A stretch of 61,072 nt of DNA from an uncultured Bacteroidales bacterium (GTDB taxonomy: Bacteria > Bacteroidota > Bacteroidia > Bacteroidales > P3), in the NCBI GenBank assembly GCA_900316515.1, contig ONDE01000014.1:1-61072 (forward strand), given 5' to 3'. Position numbers and translations under genes: made by a program. Positions 33,558 to 43,849 of the stretch are shown here, in pieces. The notes beneath the pieces are model-generated. The model saw only the letters and a program-made list of their open reading frames with translations, had not been told where the DNA came from and ran no database searches. Positions within the stretch are counted from its first letter, which is position 1; each line of letters starts with the position of its first letter.

Positions 33558-34640
33558 TTACGGTTCGACGAGGGTAAGTCGGCTTGAACCAATGGGGGGG
33601 ATGGCGGGGGCTTTGAGGCCACCGCCGAGGGTCTGCGGACTGCGGAGGATGCGCACCTCGTCGTAGAGACCACTGGCGATGAAGGCGTCAAGTATCTGGC
33701 GGCCACCCTCGACGATGACGGACTGTATCTTGCGCTCGTAGAGTTCCTGCAGCACCTCGGGGATGGTCTGGTTCTGTAGAACGAGCCATTTCTTTTTATC
33801 GCAATCAGAACGAAAAGAACTATCAGATTTTTCTTTTTGTTCTTTTAGTTCTGATTGAGTTAGAAAAGCCAAACGGTTGCGCCTGTCGAGCACCACGGGC
33901 TGCGGTGCGGGGCCGAGGTAATGTCTGGGTGTCAAACTCGGTTTGTCCAGAAGATAGGTCTCCGAGCCTACCAGTATGGCGGCTTCTTCGGTGCGCCAGC
34001 GGTGGTTCAGGCGGTTCTGTCTTTGAGAACTTAACCAATATCTTTTATTGCAATCAGAACTATCTGAAGATTCTTTTTGTTCTTTTAGTTCTGATTGAGA
34101 TTTAGGGGCCATGAAGCCGTCGGCACTTTCGGCCCATTTCAGTATGACGTAGGGGCGCCGCTGCTCCATGAAGGTGAAGAAGCGGCGGTTCAGTTCCCTA
34201 CCCTCTTCCTCCAGCACATGGCGCACCACCTCGATGCCGGCGGCCTCCAGCTTGCGGAAACCGTTGCCTGCCACCAGGGGGTTGGGGTCGTCGTTGCAGC
34301 AGACCACCCGCTTGATGCCTTTCTCTATGATTAGGTCGGCACATGGCGGCGTCTTGCCGTGGTGCGAGCAGGGCTCGAGGTTGACGTATAAAGTGGAATG
34401 TGGGTAGTGGGTAGTGGGAAGTTCTCGCAACAACGCATTGCGCTCCGCATGGTTGTGGCCGTACTCCTGATGGTAGCCTTCGCTGATGATATGGTACGCC
34501 GGAAGCCTAACTGCGGATGTTTCGGTGGCGGCAACCACAACACATCCCACCAGCGGGTTGGGCCTCACTCGCCCCAATCCGTTGGCGGCTAGCTGCAGAC
34601 ATCGCCGCATGTACATTATATCTATCTCCTGCTGCGTCAT
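33558..34640 (-). CDS. ribD: Riboflavin biosynthesis deaminase/reductase
   Basis: Bifunctional enzyme: pyrimidine deaminase then reductase in riboflavin synthesis. The 360-residue protein begins MTQQEIDIMYMRRCLQLA; this ATG (34640) is ten bases from the -7 box. Deaminase zinc motifs are HAERNALL and LEPCSHHGKTPPCADL. The reductase half has VILKWAESADGFMAP and IVEGGRQILDAFI. Two in-frame insertions, QSELKEQKESSDSSDCNK and QSELKEQKEKSDSSFRSDCD, interrupt the reductase domain; both come from the palindromic element at 33802-33857 and 34051-34097. A third small insertion (THYPHST) lies before the zinc motif. Confidence 0.93.
   Translation of the reverse strand: MTQQEIDIMYMRRCLQLAANGLGRVRPNPLVGCVVVAATETSAVRLPAYHIISEGYHQEYGHNHAERNALLRELPTTHYPHSTLYVNLEPCSHHGKTPPCADLIIEKGIKRVVCCNDDPNPLVAGNGFRKLEAAGIEVVRHVLEEEGRELNRRFFTFMEQRRPYVILKWAESADGFMAPKSQSELKEQKESSDSSDCNKRYWLSSQRQNRLNHRWRTEEAAILVGSETYLLDKPSLTPRHYLGPAPQPVVLDRRNRLAFLTQSELKEQKEKSDSSFRSDCDKKKWLVLQNQTIPEVLQELYERKIQSVIVEGGRQILDAFIASGLYDEVRILRSPQTLGGGLKAPAIPPIGSSRLTLVEP
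33802..33857. repeat. Palindromic element inside ribD, copy 1 (56 bp)
   Basis: Terminal inverted repeats CAATCAGAAC and GTTCTGATTG. It differs from copy 2 mainly by nine extra bases (GAAAAGAAC) after the left end. Read on the coding strand it gives QSELKEQKEKSDSSFRSDCD. Confidence 0.92.
34051..34097. repeat. Palindromic element inside ribD, copy 2 (47 bp)
   Basis: Same terminal inverted repeats as copy 1 and an identical right half (TTCTTTTTGTTCTTTTAG). Coding-strand product QSELKEQKESSDSSDCNK, in the same frame as copy 1. Confidence 0.92.
34393..34422. repeat. Phrase repeat inside ribD
   Basis: GTGGGTAGTGGGTAGTGGG units encode PTTHYPHST just upstream of the second deaminase zinc motif. Confidence 0.75.
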
Positions 34641-34649
34641 TTTCGATTG

Positions 34650-34680
34650 CAAAATTACTAATTTTCGGCGAGGTGGCAAA
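34650..34680 (-). promoter_or_regulatory. Promoter of ribD, near-leaderless
   Basis: Minus-strand TTTG (34680-34677), 19 nt, then TAATTTTG (34657-34650). The ATG begins at 34640, so the transcript would have almost no 5' leader. Confidence 0.82.
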
Positions 34681-34795
34681 ATATATTTTGTCATATTGCA
34701 AAACGTCGATAAATTAACGCAGCCTGGCAATCATCAGGAAAATGTAGTAAAAGCGAGGATTCAAAAACCACGAATACGCCCTATAAGGGTGCTCT

Positions 34796-34867
34796 TTTCT
34801 TCAGTGTTTCTTCAGTATTTCTTCAGTGTTTCTTCAGTCATTCACTGAAGAAACACTGAAGAAATAC
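34796..34867. repeat. 11-bp tandem repeat folding into a perfect 24-bp hairpin
   Basis: CTTCAGTGTTT units repeat four times. The last two pair perfectly with their complement: arms 34815-34838 and 34844-34867 with a 5-nt loop (CATTC). No T-run follows. It lies in the gap between ribD and asnS (34641-35085), whose other content is the ribD promoter, the asnS terminator element and about 140 bases (34868-35011) in which I see nothing. Confidence 0.92.
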
Positions 34868-35011
34868 CGGTAAATGGCTGAAAATGAGAACTACTTTTCA
34901 GCAACTCTGGTAAACTCTTGGTGAGGCCCTGGTGCAGAAGCTTCGTCACTCTCCTATTGGCGGCTCTGAACACGGATTCACACACAGCGATTGGCGACGG
35001 CACTAAAATTA

Positions 35012-35063
35012 GGCACCATTGACCGAAAAAGACGAAAGCGCGCTCCGAGCGGGGCGCGCTTTT
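35012..35063 (-). terminator. Terminator after asnS (repeat-family copy)
   Basis: Reading leftward, AAAAGCGCGC pairs with GCGCGCTTTC over CCCGCTCGGA. The next bases, GTCTTTTTCGGTCAATGG, match the tsf terminator copy at 23903-23953. The two 52-base stretches differ at only about six positions. Confidence 0.9.
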
Positions 35064-35085
35064 GTTACGGTTTGATGTAATCTCT

Positions 35086-36522
35086 TTAGAACTCGGCGGT
35101 CTTCGGCGTTCTCGGGAAGGGGATGACGTCGCGGATGTTGGCCATGCCGGTGACGAAGAGCATCAGGCGCTCGAAGCCCAGGCCGAAGCCGGCGTGCGGG
35201 CAGCTGCCATAGCGGCGCGTGTCGAGATACCACCACATGTCCTTCATGGGGATGTTCAGCTCCGTGATGCGACCCATCAGCTTGTCGTAGTTCTCCTCGC
35301 GAACCGAGCCACCGATGATCTCACCAATCTGCGGGAAGAGCACGTCGGTGCCCTGCACGGTGAGACCCGAGAAGCCCTGCTTCTTGCCAGCCTCGACCGG
35401 CTCGTCGTTGAGTTTCATGTAGAAGGCTTTGATCTCCTTCGGGTAGTCGATCATGATGACGGGCTTCTTGAAGTGCTGTTCCACGAGGTAGCGCTCGTGC
35501 TCGGAGGCCAGGTCGACGCCCCAGCTGACGGGGAACTCAAACTTGTGGCCCTTGGCGACAGCCTCTTCCAATATCTTGATACCCTCGGTGTAGGGCAGGC
35601 GAACGAAGTCGGTGTCGATGACGCTGCGCAGGCGCTCGATAAGACCGTTGTCAATCATCTTGTTGAGGAACTCGAGGTCGTCCATGCAGTGGTCGAGGGC
35701 CCAGCGGACGCAGTATTTGATGAACTCCTCCTCGAGGGCGGTGAGGTCGTCGAGCTGGTAGAAAGCCATCTCGGGCTCAATCATCCAGAACTCGGCCAGA
35801 TGGCGCGGCGTGTTGCTGTTCTCGGCGCGGAAGGTGGGGCCGAAGGTGTATATCTTGCCCAGCGAGGTGGCGCCGAGTTCGCCCTCGAGCTGGCCGCTGA
35901 CGGTGAGGGCGGTGAACTTGCCGAAGAAGTCCTGTTCCCAGTCGATGGTGCCGTCCTCCTTGCGGGGCGGGTTCTCGGGGTCGAGGGTGGAGACATGGAA
36001 CATCTCGCCTGCGCCTTCGCAGTCGCTGGCGGTGATGAGCGGCGTGTGGAAGTAGAAGAATCCGCGCTCGTGGAAGAAGGTGTGGATGGCCATGGCCATG
36101 TTGTGGCGCAGGCGCATGACGGCGCCGAAGGTGTTGGTGCGCAGGCGCAGGTGGCCTATCTCGCGCAGGAACTCCATGCTGTGGCCCTTCTTCTGCAGGG
36201 GGTAGGTGTTGGGGTCGGCTTCGCCGTAGACGACGATGCTCTCGGCCTGCACCTCGACGGCCTGGCCCGAGCCCTGGCTCTCGACCAGCTTGCCCTCCAC
36301 GCCGATGCAGGCACCGGTGGTGATGCGCTTCAGCTCTTCCTCGAACTTGGCAGGGTCGGCAACGACTTGTATGTTGTGGATAATCGAGCCGTCGTTCACG
36401 GCCAGGAAGGCGACGTTCTTGTTGCCGCGCTTGGTGCGCACCCAGCCTTTTACACATATCGTGGTGCCGATAAGGGCGCTCACGTCTTCTTTCAGTAATT
36501 GCTTAATCTCGTAGCGTTTCAT
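35086..36522 (-). CDS. asnS: Asparaginyl-tRNA synthetase
   Basis: A 478-residue class II synthetase. An N-terminal OB-fold anticodon-binding domain ([20 protein letters not shown]) precedes the catalytic core: motif 2 [15 protein letters not shown] and motif 3 [15 protein letters not shown]. The asparagine-type features and length are normal. It is the last gene of the thyA-guanylyltransferase-asnS unit, ten bases after its neighbour. Confidence 0.97.
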   Translation of the reverse strand: MKRYEIKQLLKEDVSALIGTTICVKGWVRTKRGNKNVAFLAVNDGSIIHNIQVVADPAKFEEELKRITTGACIGVEGKLVESQGSGQAVEVQAESIVVYGEADPNTYPLQKKGHSMEFLREIGHLRLRTNTFGAVMRLRHNMAMAIHTFFHERGFFYFHTPLITASDCEGAGEMFHVSTLDPENPPRKEDGTIDWEQDFFGKFTALTVSGQLEGELGATSLGKIYTFGPTFRAENSNTPRHLAEFWMIEPEMAFYQLDDLTALEEEFIKYCVRWALDHCMDDLEFLNKMIDNGLIERLRSVIDTDFVRLPYTEGIKILEEAVAKGHKFEFPVSWGVDLASEHERYLVEQHFKKPVIMIDYPKEIKAFYMKLNDEPVEAGKKQGFSGLTVQGTDVLFPQIGEIIGGSVREENYDKLMGRITELNIPMKDMWWYLDTRRYGSCPHAGFGLGFERLMLFVTGMANIRDVIPFPRTPKTAEF

Positions 36523-36532
36523 TATTGTTGTG

Positions 36533-37623
36533 TTATTTATTATCTATAAGTTTTTTCAGCTCGACGTCGCTAGCGAAGCGGAAGACCATCTCTTCGTTTT
36601 TGCGGCGACAAATCATTATGGTGTCGTCGTTGGCGGCGACGATATATCCGTCGAGGCCTTCGAGGACCATTGTCTTGCTCAAGCCCGACGGAGTAACCAC
36701 CAGTGTGTTATGGGTATCGTAAGTGAACACGTTGCCGTCGCAGAACACAGCGTTGCCGTCTTTGTCATGACGGGAGGTGTCGTAAAGCGAATCCCACGTC
36801 TCAACGTCGCTCCACCCAAAACTCGCTGCCATGACATGCACGTTGTCGGCCTTTTCCAGAATGCCATTATCGACCGATATTGCCTCACACTGCGAGTAGA
36901 CGCGTTCCAGTTCTTCCCATGGAGTGCCGAGACCGAGGCCGAAGAAGGCCTCAGCGATGGCAGGCAGATGCTTGCGATAGGCTTCGCGCAGGACCGGCAA
37001 TTGCCACACCAACAGACCAGCGTTCCAGAAAAACTCGCCACTGGCGATGAACTGGCGTGCAAGCTCAACAGGCGGTTTCTCGGTAAAGGTGACCACAGGG
37101 TGCAGGTTGAGAGCGCGTGGCAGCGACGGTTTTTCGTTGAACTGTATGTATCCGTAGCTGGTCTCGGGGCGCACGGGCTGTGCGCCGAGGGTTATTATCC
37201 AGTCGTGCACTGCGACCGTCTGCACAGCCTGCTGCATGTCGGCCACAAACTTATCCTCATGGAAAATAGCATGGTCGGCAGGCGACACAATGACTGTGGC
37301 CTGGGGGTCTATCTGGCTGACAACAGCGGCCGCATAAGCTATGCATGGGGCTGTGTTGCGGCGCAATGGTTCGCTAAGTACCTGATATGGCAGCAGGCCC
37401 GGTATCTGTTCTCGCACACGATCAGCATACTGGTCTCCTGTGACGATGACAATGTTCTGCCGCGGACAGATCTTCTCAAAGCGTGCGAAGGTCATTTGCA
37501 GCATGGAACGGCCAACGCCGGCGACATCGATAAACTGCTTGGGGTTGTCGGTGCGGCTGATGGGCCAGAAACGACTTCCTATGCCACCTGCCATGACGAC
37601 ACACCAAGTGTGCTTGTTCAGGG

Positions 37624-37627
<4 letters not shown>
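36533..37627 (-). CDS. manC: Mannose-1-phosphate guanylyltransferase
   Basis: Makes GDP-mannose from mannose 1-phosphate and GTP. The 364-residue protein has the signature [20 protein letters not shown], the sugar-binding VSPADHAIF and VTFTEKPP, and the late [13 protein letters not shown]. It lacks the C-terminal isomerase domain of bifunctional enzymes. The start overlaps the thyA end by four bases. Confidence 0.92.
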
Positions 37628-38418
<791 letters not shown>

Positions 38419-38476
38419 AATACAACTTTATTAACGATATATCGATTAAATTGTTGTACAATTTTTAAAAAATATA

Positions 38477-38506
38477 TTGTCACAGTAAGAAATCTTTGTA
38501 TATTTG
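38477..38506 (+). promoter_or_regulatory. Promoter of the giant adhesin gene
   Basis: TTG (38477-38479), 19 nt, then TATATTTG (38499-38506), about 90 bases before the ATG at 38598. Confidence 0.72.
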
Positions 38507-38597
38507 TCGTTAGCCAAGCCACCTTGGCAAAGCCATCTTCTCTATGATAATCAACACCATAGACCTTACAGAAGTATATACAAAAACAATAATAACG

Positions 38598-41500
38598 ATG
38601 AGACGCATCATTCTCACCATCATTTTATTGGCAGTAGCCATGCTACCGCATGGAGCAAAAGCCCAATTGACAATTCCCTATGCGGAGAACTTCGACACGA
38701 TGACCAACATCTCGAGTTTCACTGCACAAGGGTTCTCCTATTACGGCTGTATGCTATCACTTACAACATCGGCCAGTTGCAATAGCACCAAACAGTTACG
38801 TTTCTACAGCGGCAGTTCCAACAAAAACCGCGTACTGGTGTTCCCCGCTTTCAATGAACCTATCAACGGATTGACCCTTGTGTTCAACACTCGCCCTGAA
38901 GGGACTTCAATAACACCTGGATATTTCGACGTTGGTTATGTCACGGATGCTTCAGACACTTCGACTTTCGTGGCGTTGATGACTTACCATTGCATTTCCT
39001 TCAACAATGCCTGCCAACTCAAAGAATGCCGCTTTGCCTCTGCGCCTGCCGGAGCCCGAATAGCCATGCGTAACCGCACCCGCGGCACAAACTATTACTG
39101 GTATGTCGACGACATTGAGGTTCTCGACACTATGGGCTTGTGCCATTGGCCCACATCATTGGAGATGACAGATATAAGCTCTACCAGCGTGACACTGGCC
39201 GCTGCCGATAGCACTGAAAGCACGGACAACTTCCGACTCGTCCTCGACGGTACCGATATGGGTGTTTTCTATAACCAGACCACCGTCAATGGCCTTGCAC
39301 CCAATAGTAACCACACAGCTATCGTACGTTCTATCTGCAGCAACGACAGCAGCAGCCACACCCTTACCTACAACTTCACCACCCGCTGCAACAATACCAT
39401 GCAAGCGCCATTTTTCGACAATATGGAAAGCTATGCTTCACAAAGCGAACCAGACTGCTACACCACCATTGTTGGAAGCAGCATGGCCAGCACCATCTAT
39501 CCGCGGGTGTTCCGAAACGCCAACAATGCCTACAGCGACACAGGATATCTAAGGCTCCAAGGCTTATGTAATGTTATCACTATGCCAACCATAGACCTGT
39601 CGGCCAACCAGATGCATGTAAAATTCTATATGCGTTATAGCGACACCACACAAGGCATCTTGCGTGCCGGTGTACTCACCACCCTCGGCGACACAGCATC
39701 TTTTGTGCCACTATTTACGGTTCCAAACCACAATACACAATATAACGAATACGAATTCTGGACTGACGACATAACCACCAACACTGCCTATGTGACATTC
39801 TACTGGACTTCCCGCTATGCCAAGGCTGCATGCCTTATCGACGACATAACAGTTGAAGAGGCGGTGGGCTGCCGCAAACCTAACCAAACTTATATTGACA
39901 GTGTAGACAGCACAAGTGTGTGCCTGCGGTGGAACAACGTCAGTGTAGCTTCAAGCTTCCAGCTATGCTACAACACTTCCAACGACACCACCACCGCCAC
40001 AATTGTCAGCGGCATCACAAGCAACACCTACACCGCAACAGGTCTTGCACCAGCCACCGACTATTGGTTCTGGGTTCGCACCGTATGCGACGACACAACA
40101 TCATGGCAGCCTATCGGTAGTACCCGCACCCAATGCCTGTCAGGGTTGTATGCCCCGGTGAACATCACTTTCGACTCCTTGCCACAAGGCTCTGCACCTC
40201 GCTGCTGGACAACCATGAATACGCCCAGTTATGTTATCGTGGTCGATGAACAATATTTCGGTTTCGGCCGGGTGTTACAATTCTCGCCAGGGTACGGCAG
40301 CAGCACGGTCATAGCCATGCCGCACATACACCTACCCGCCAACAACATGAGGGTAACCGTTACCGCAGCAGTCGACGCTATGGATCCAGCCACCCTTGAA
40401 TTAGGTTATGTCACCGGCCTTGCGTCGCCAACCTCTTTCGTGCCGCTGGTCAATGTTAGCGCCACCACACTTACCAACTATACCTTTGACACTGACACAA
40501 TATACGACGACACTTTATGGATAGCGTTCCGAAGCGCCTCGTATGCAGGTCAAGTTGACTATGCCTATATCAGTACCATCAACGTATCGCCCATCAATGG
40601 CTGTCACAAACCTGTCGCCGTATCGATTGATTCAATCTCCGATATCGGTGCCTCAGTGCGGTGGAATTCCACCGATGCTATGTACTACGAGTTGGCTTTA
40701 GCCCCGGTACCTGACATAGACTCGGCCTGGTTCTACACCTCGGCCGACACCAGCTATAGCCTCACCGGACTACTTCCAAGCACTCACTATTACGTATGGG
40801 TTCGTTCCTATTGTGGCAGCGAATACAGCGAATGGACCTCGCCGGAGCCCTTCACAACCATGTGCGACAACGGCTATTGCACCATAAACATACATCTCAT
40901 TGACAACGACTACAGTGGACAACTTTTCAACTATGCATATGTGGGAGTCATAGCCGTCGTCAACGGTGTCCCTGTGGCGCTTGCCGGTGGACCGGGAACA
41001 CCCGATTCGGTAGTAGACGTAAGTTTCCAAGTATGCTCTACCGACTCAGTGGCCTTCATCTGGATCGACACCAGCCTCTATGAGAGTTACGGTATATTCA
41101 GTTCCATAGAATATTCATTCACTACCGGCGATGGTACTATACTAGCCTCTGGCAACGGCGCCGGCATGTACCACGGCAACGTAATGCTCACTACCACCCA
41201 CCCCTGCCCTTCCTGCCCGGCACCCACAATGGTGATGCTCGACAATACTCTCACTACTGACAGCAGCCTCACCGTGACATGGGCACCGACACAGGGCTCC
41301 TCGGAATGGATTGTAAGCCTCAACGGCACAATACTCGACACTGTCAGCGACACCTCTTACACATTCTCCGGACTTGCGGCAGGCACCGCCTATACCCTTG
41401 GTGTGGCGACCCTCTGCGATTTCCAAGTATCATCGCAGTCCACCGACATACAAGCCGTTACAGCATGTGCAGGTTCCGAATGCGAGATGCAGGTGGACAT

Positions 41501-43448
41501 GAGCACCTTGCACGAATACAATGTCGTGTGGGGTGGCGGCAACGCCGTGGAAATTTATGCCGGCAACAGCCTTCGCGGAAGCGTCTCGGTTCCCAATGGC
41601 AGCGAGGAAGCCACAGCTTATATCCCTGTCTGCGACGGCGACTCGCTGACACTGCTCTGGCACGCAGGGGCCAACATGTATGGCTCCTACTGTGCATTCA
41701 CAGCCATAAATCCCGGCAACGACACCATATACAGCGGCACTGGTTCAAGCACAAGCGCCACGCTAGCCTCCGCCGTAGTACACTGCAACAGTTGCCTGCG
41801 ACCTGACAGCATAAATGTCGTTGCCGTAGGCAACACCTCGGCTACGTTCTCGTGGCATTCCACTGGCGCCACCTCTTACCGTCTAGCCGTGAACGACACC
41901 GTGATTATCGCCACCGATACCACAGCCATTGTCACCGGACTTACTCCCAGCACCACATACACATACCTGATACAAGCATGCTGCGCAGACGGCAACAGTC
42001 TTGCATCAACTGGCATCTTTGCCACCGCTTGCGGTCCTCGACCACTGCCTTACTTCGAGGACTTTGAAGACACGCCTCGCGACCAAGTGCCTCTCTGCTG
42101 GACAACACATAACCAATATCCAGACTACATGGGATCCATGACACCCTCTGTATACCGAGGATCCAGTCGTGCCCGTAGTGGCTATAACAGTCTCGAGCTT
42201 GCAAGCAACGGGCACTACCGTCCCATGGCAGTCAGTCCCGCACTAATAGGTGCTCAGGCCAACAAATTACATATCAGATTCTGGCTCAACGGTGCAACGC
42301 ATACCGGCTTCGAGGCAGGAATAATGACTAATCCCCAAGACACTACAACATTTATACCGCTCTTCGTCAGAACACAAGCCACCCTTAACTACACGGGATA
42401 CCAGTTCACCACCGAAAGTGCCACCATTACCGACAGTATCTTCTACTTCGCCTTGCGCTACACCAGCACTCTCGTTATGTACAACGACATTTTCCTGGAC
42501 GACGTCTTCATTCGCCGCATACCAGATTGCTCTGAAGAATTCAACAACATCAACATCATTAGTGTTGGCGACAGCAGTGTATCTGTTACGTGGGACGTGG
42601 GGCCTGGCGACAATATAGATGCTTACTACACCGTAGTGATTCTCAATGCAAACGGAGACATAGCCGACAGCATCAACACAAACAACGACACACTGACAAT
42701 AGACAACCTGCCCTCGGCCACATCTTACCTCCTTTATGTCAAACTAATGTGCGGCGGCACAGCAAGCGCCGTTAGTGACACCATCACGTTTACAACCTTA
42801 AATACCGTGTGCGCAACGCCATCCATAGACAGCACAATCGCTGGTGAAGACTATATTACCGTACACTTCAGCGATGTCGCCGACACCACCGAGATTCAAT
42901 TGACCGCAGACAATGGTATTGAACAGACTGTGATGACTGTGGCGAACAATTATACCTTCGACAATCTAACCCACAGTACAACCTACTCTATAAGCCTTCG
43001 CGCACACTGTGGCAGCAATCTGCTTTCCGACTGGGTTATGGTCCAAGTTAGCACCGACACTGTAAACTGTGGGACTCCGACCAACCTTGCCGTCAGCGAC
43101 ATAACCTTCAGTTCGGCCACAATAAGTTGGATTGCCGGTGGCGACGAAAGCGCTTGGAACATACATGTGTTCAACAATTTCTATGACAGTATCTACTATA
43201 GCGCCACTACGTCAATCTTCATCGAACAACTTGTGAACGATGTGGGATACACAGTACAGATACAGGCTCTCTGTGGCAGTCACAGTAACATCGGGAGACA
43301 ACGGCAACGGCACATGGCAGGTAGAATACAGCCCAGCCGGATTCAGCCGCGGCGAAGGTATGTCGCAATTCACCGACACCAACCACTATATCATTTCAGG
43401 ATTGCAAGACAACAGTACATACGATGTATATGTGGCCACCGTGTGTAA
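38598..43448 (+). CDS. Giant T9SS adhesin, N-terminal part before a frameshift
   Basis: A 1616-residue frame starting MRRIILTIILLAVAMLPHGA, a signal peptide; the open frame extends 18 codons upstream but without a better start. The protein alternates MAM/jellyroll-like modules (about 30-180, 270-420, 520-670, 1190-1330; e.g. CLIDDITVEEAVGCRKP) with fibronectin type III modules (TGLAPATDYWFWVRTVCDD, SGLAAGTAYTLGVATLC). After QALCGS near 43277 the frame turns into low-complexity Arg-rich nonsense to a stop at 43448, while the proper continuation lies in another frame from about 43278. The natural protein would end at 43749 with a T9SS sorting domain. Confidence 0.8.
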   Translation: MRRIILTIILLAVAMLPHGAKAQLTIPYAENFDTMTNISSFTAQGFSYYGCMLSLTTSASCNSTKQLRFYSGSSNKNRVLVFPAFNEPINGLTLVFNTRPEGTSITPGYFDVGYVTDASDTSTFVALMTYHCISFNNACQLKECRFASAPAGARIAMRNRTRGTNYYWYVDDIEVLDTMGLCHWPTSLEMTDISSTSVTLAAADSTESTDNFRLVLDGTDMGVFYNQTTVNGLAPNSNHTAIVRSICSNDSSSHTLTYNFTTRCNNTMQAPFFDNMESYASQSEPDCYTTIVGSSMASTIYPRVFRNANNAYSDTGYLRLQGLCNVITMPTIDLSANQMHVKFYMRYSDTTQGILRAGVLTTLGDTASFVPLFTVPNHNTQYNEYEFWTDDITTNTAYVTFYWTSRYAKAACLIDDITVEEAVGCRKPNQTYIDSVDSTSVCLRWNNVSVASSFQLCYNTSNDTTTATIVSGITSNTYTATGLAPATDYWFWVRTVCDDTTSWQPIGSTRTQCLSGLYAPVNITFDSLPQGSAPRCWTTMNTPSYVIVVDEQYFGFGRVLQFSPGYGSSTVIAMPHIHLPANNMRVTVTAAVDAMDPATLELGYVTGLASPTSFVPLVNVSATTLTNYTFDTDTIYDDTLWIAFRSASYAGQVDYAYISTINVSPINGCHKPVAVSIDSISDIGASVRWNSTDAMYYELALAPVPDIDSAWFYTSADTSYSLTGLLPSTHYYVWVRSYCGSEYSEWTSPEPFTTMCDNGYCTINIHLIDNDYSGQLFNYAYVGVIAVVNGVPVALAGGPGTPDSVVDVSFQVCSTDSVAFIWIDTSLYESYGIFSSIEYSFTTGDGTILASGNGAGMYHGNVMLTTTHPCPSCPAPTMVMLDNTLTTDSSLTVTWAPTQGSSEWIVSLNGTILDTVSDTSYTFSGLAAGTAYTLGVATLCDFQVSSQSTDIQAVTACAGSECEMQVDMSTLHEYNVVWGGGNAVEIYAGNSLRGSVSVPNGSEEATAYIPVCDGDSLTLLWHAGANMYGSYCAFTAINPGNDTIYSGTGSSTSATLASAVVHCNSCLRPDSINVVAVGNTSATFSWHSTGATSYRLAVNDTVIIATDTTAIVTGLTPSTTYTYLIQACCADGNSLASTGIFATACGPRPLPYFEDFEDTPRDQVPLCWTTHNQYPDYMGSMTPSVYRGSSRARSGYNSLELASNGHYRPMAVSPALIGAQANKLHIRFWLNGATHTGFEAGIMTNPQDTTTFIPLFVRTQATLNYTGYQFTTESATITDSIFYFALRYTSTLVMYNDIFLDDVFIRRIPDCSEEFNNINIISVGDSSVSVTWDVGPGDNIDAYYTVVILNANGDIADSINTNNDTLTIDNLPSATSYLLYVKLMCGGTASAVSDTITFTTLNTVCATPSIDSTIAGEDYITVHFSDVADTTEIQLTADNGIEQTVMTVANNYTFDNLTHSTTYSISLRAHCGSNLLSDWVMVQVSTDTVNCGTPTNLAVSDITFSSATISWIAGGDESAWNIHVFNNFYDSIYYSATTSIFIEQLVNDVGYTVQIQALCGSHSNIGRQRQRHMAGRIQPSRIQPRRRYVAIHRHQPLYHFRIARQQYIRCICGHRV

Positions 43449-43749
43449 TACCGACAACATTTCGGTTTTCAGCGATGTTGTTACCTTTACCACTGGAGAG
43501 CAAGGCATCGATGGCGTGAGCAACAAAACCGTGATGCTCTACCCCAACCCGGCAAGCAAGGCTGTGACAGTCTTATGCAACGCCCCCGCCGAGCTGACAA
43601 TCATCGACCAGAGCGGTCGCACTGTCCTTTCCACGACAATCGCCTCCTCGACTTCCGTCGTCAATCTCGACGAACTGCCTCGGGGAGCGTACTTCGTAAG
43701 ACTGCTCAACAACCAAGGCACTTCCGTGCACAAACTTATAGTAAAATAG
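43240..43749 (+). CDS. C-terminal part of the giant adhesin (after frameshift)
   Basis: This frame supplies the lost end of the preceding gene. Homologous sequence starts near 43278 (VTVTSGDNGNGTWQVEY, a fibronectin module), continues through SGLQDNSTYDVYVATVCN, and ends with a T9SS type A sorting domain (MLYPNPASKAVTVLC, IIDQSGRTVLS, final VHKLIVK). It has no signal peptide of its own, so alone it could not be exported. The junction lacks the end of one fibronectin module and the start of the next, consistent with a deletion of length not divisible by three. Confidence 0.75.
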   Translation: MWDTQYRYRLSVAVTVTSGDNGNGTWQVEYSPAGFSRGEGMSQFTDTNHYIISGLQDNSTYDVYVATVCNTDNISVFSDVVTFTTGEQGIDGVSNKTVMLYPNPASKAVTVLCNAPAELTIIDQSGRTVLSTTIASSTSVVNLDELPRGAYFVRLLNNQGTSVHKLIVK

Positions 43750-43794
43750 AAGCCTCCGATACACAACACATAAAACTTAACAAAAACGTAACAA

Positions 43795-43822
43795 TTGCGT
43801 GTCGTTATTCTTTGTACTTTTG
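43795..43822 (+). promoter_or_regulatory. Promoter of the Na/Pi cotransporter gene
   Basis: TTG (43795-43797), 17 nt, then TACTTTTG (43815-43822), followed 27 bases later by the ATG at 43850. Confidence 0.65.
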
Positions 43823-43849
43823 CAGTGTCAAATTACAAAAACAAACGAC

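Noticed and set aside
34051..34097. The ribD palindromes as a transcription attenuator
   Set aside because: They lie inside the reading frame, lack a T-run on the coding strand and are translated.
35062..36498. A 478-codon frame antisense to asnS, and similar frames at 28326-29402, 31997-33052, 36530-37666 and 58708-59991
   Set aside because: Each lies opposite a confidently identified gene and is rich in Val, Gly, Asp and Glu typical of complemented codon bias.
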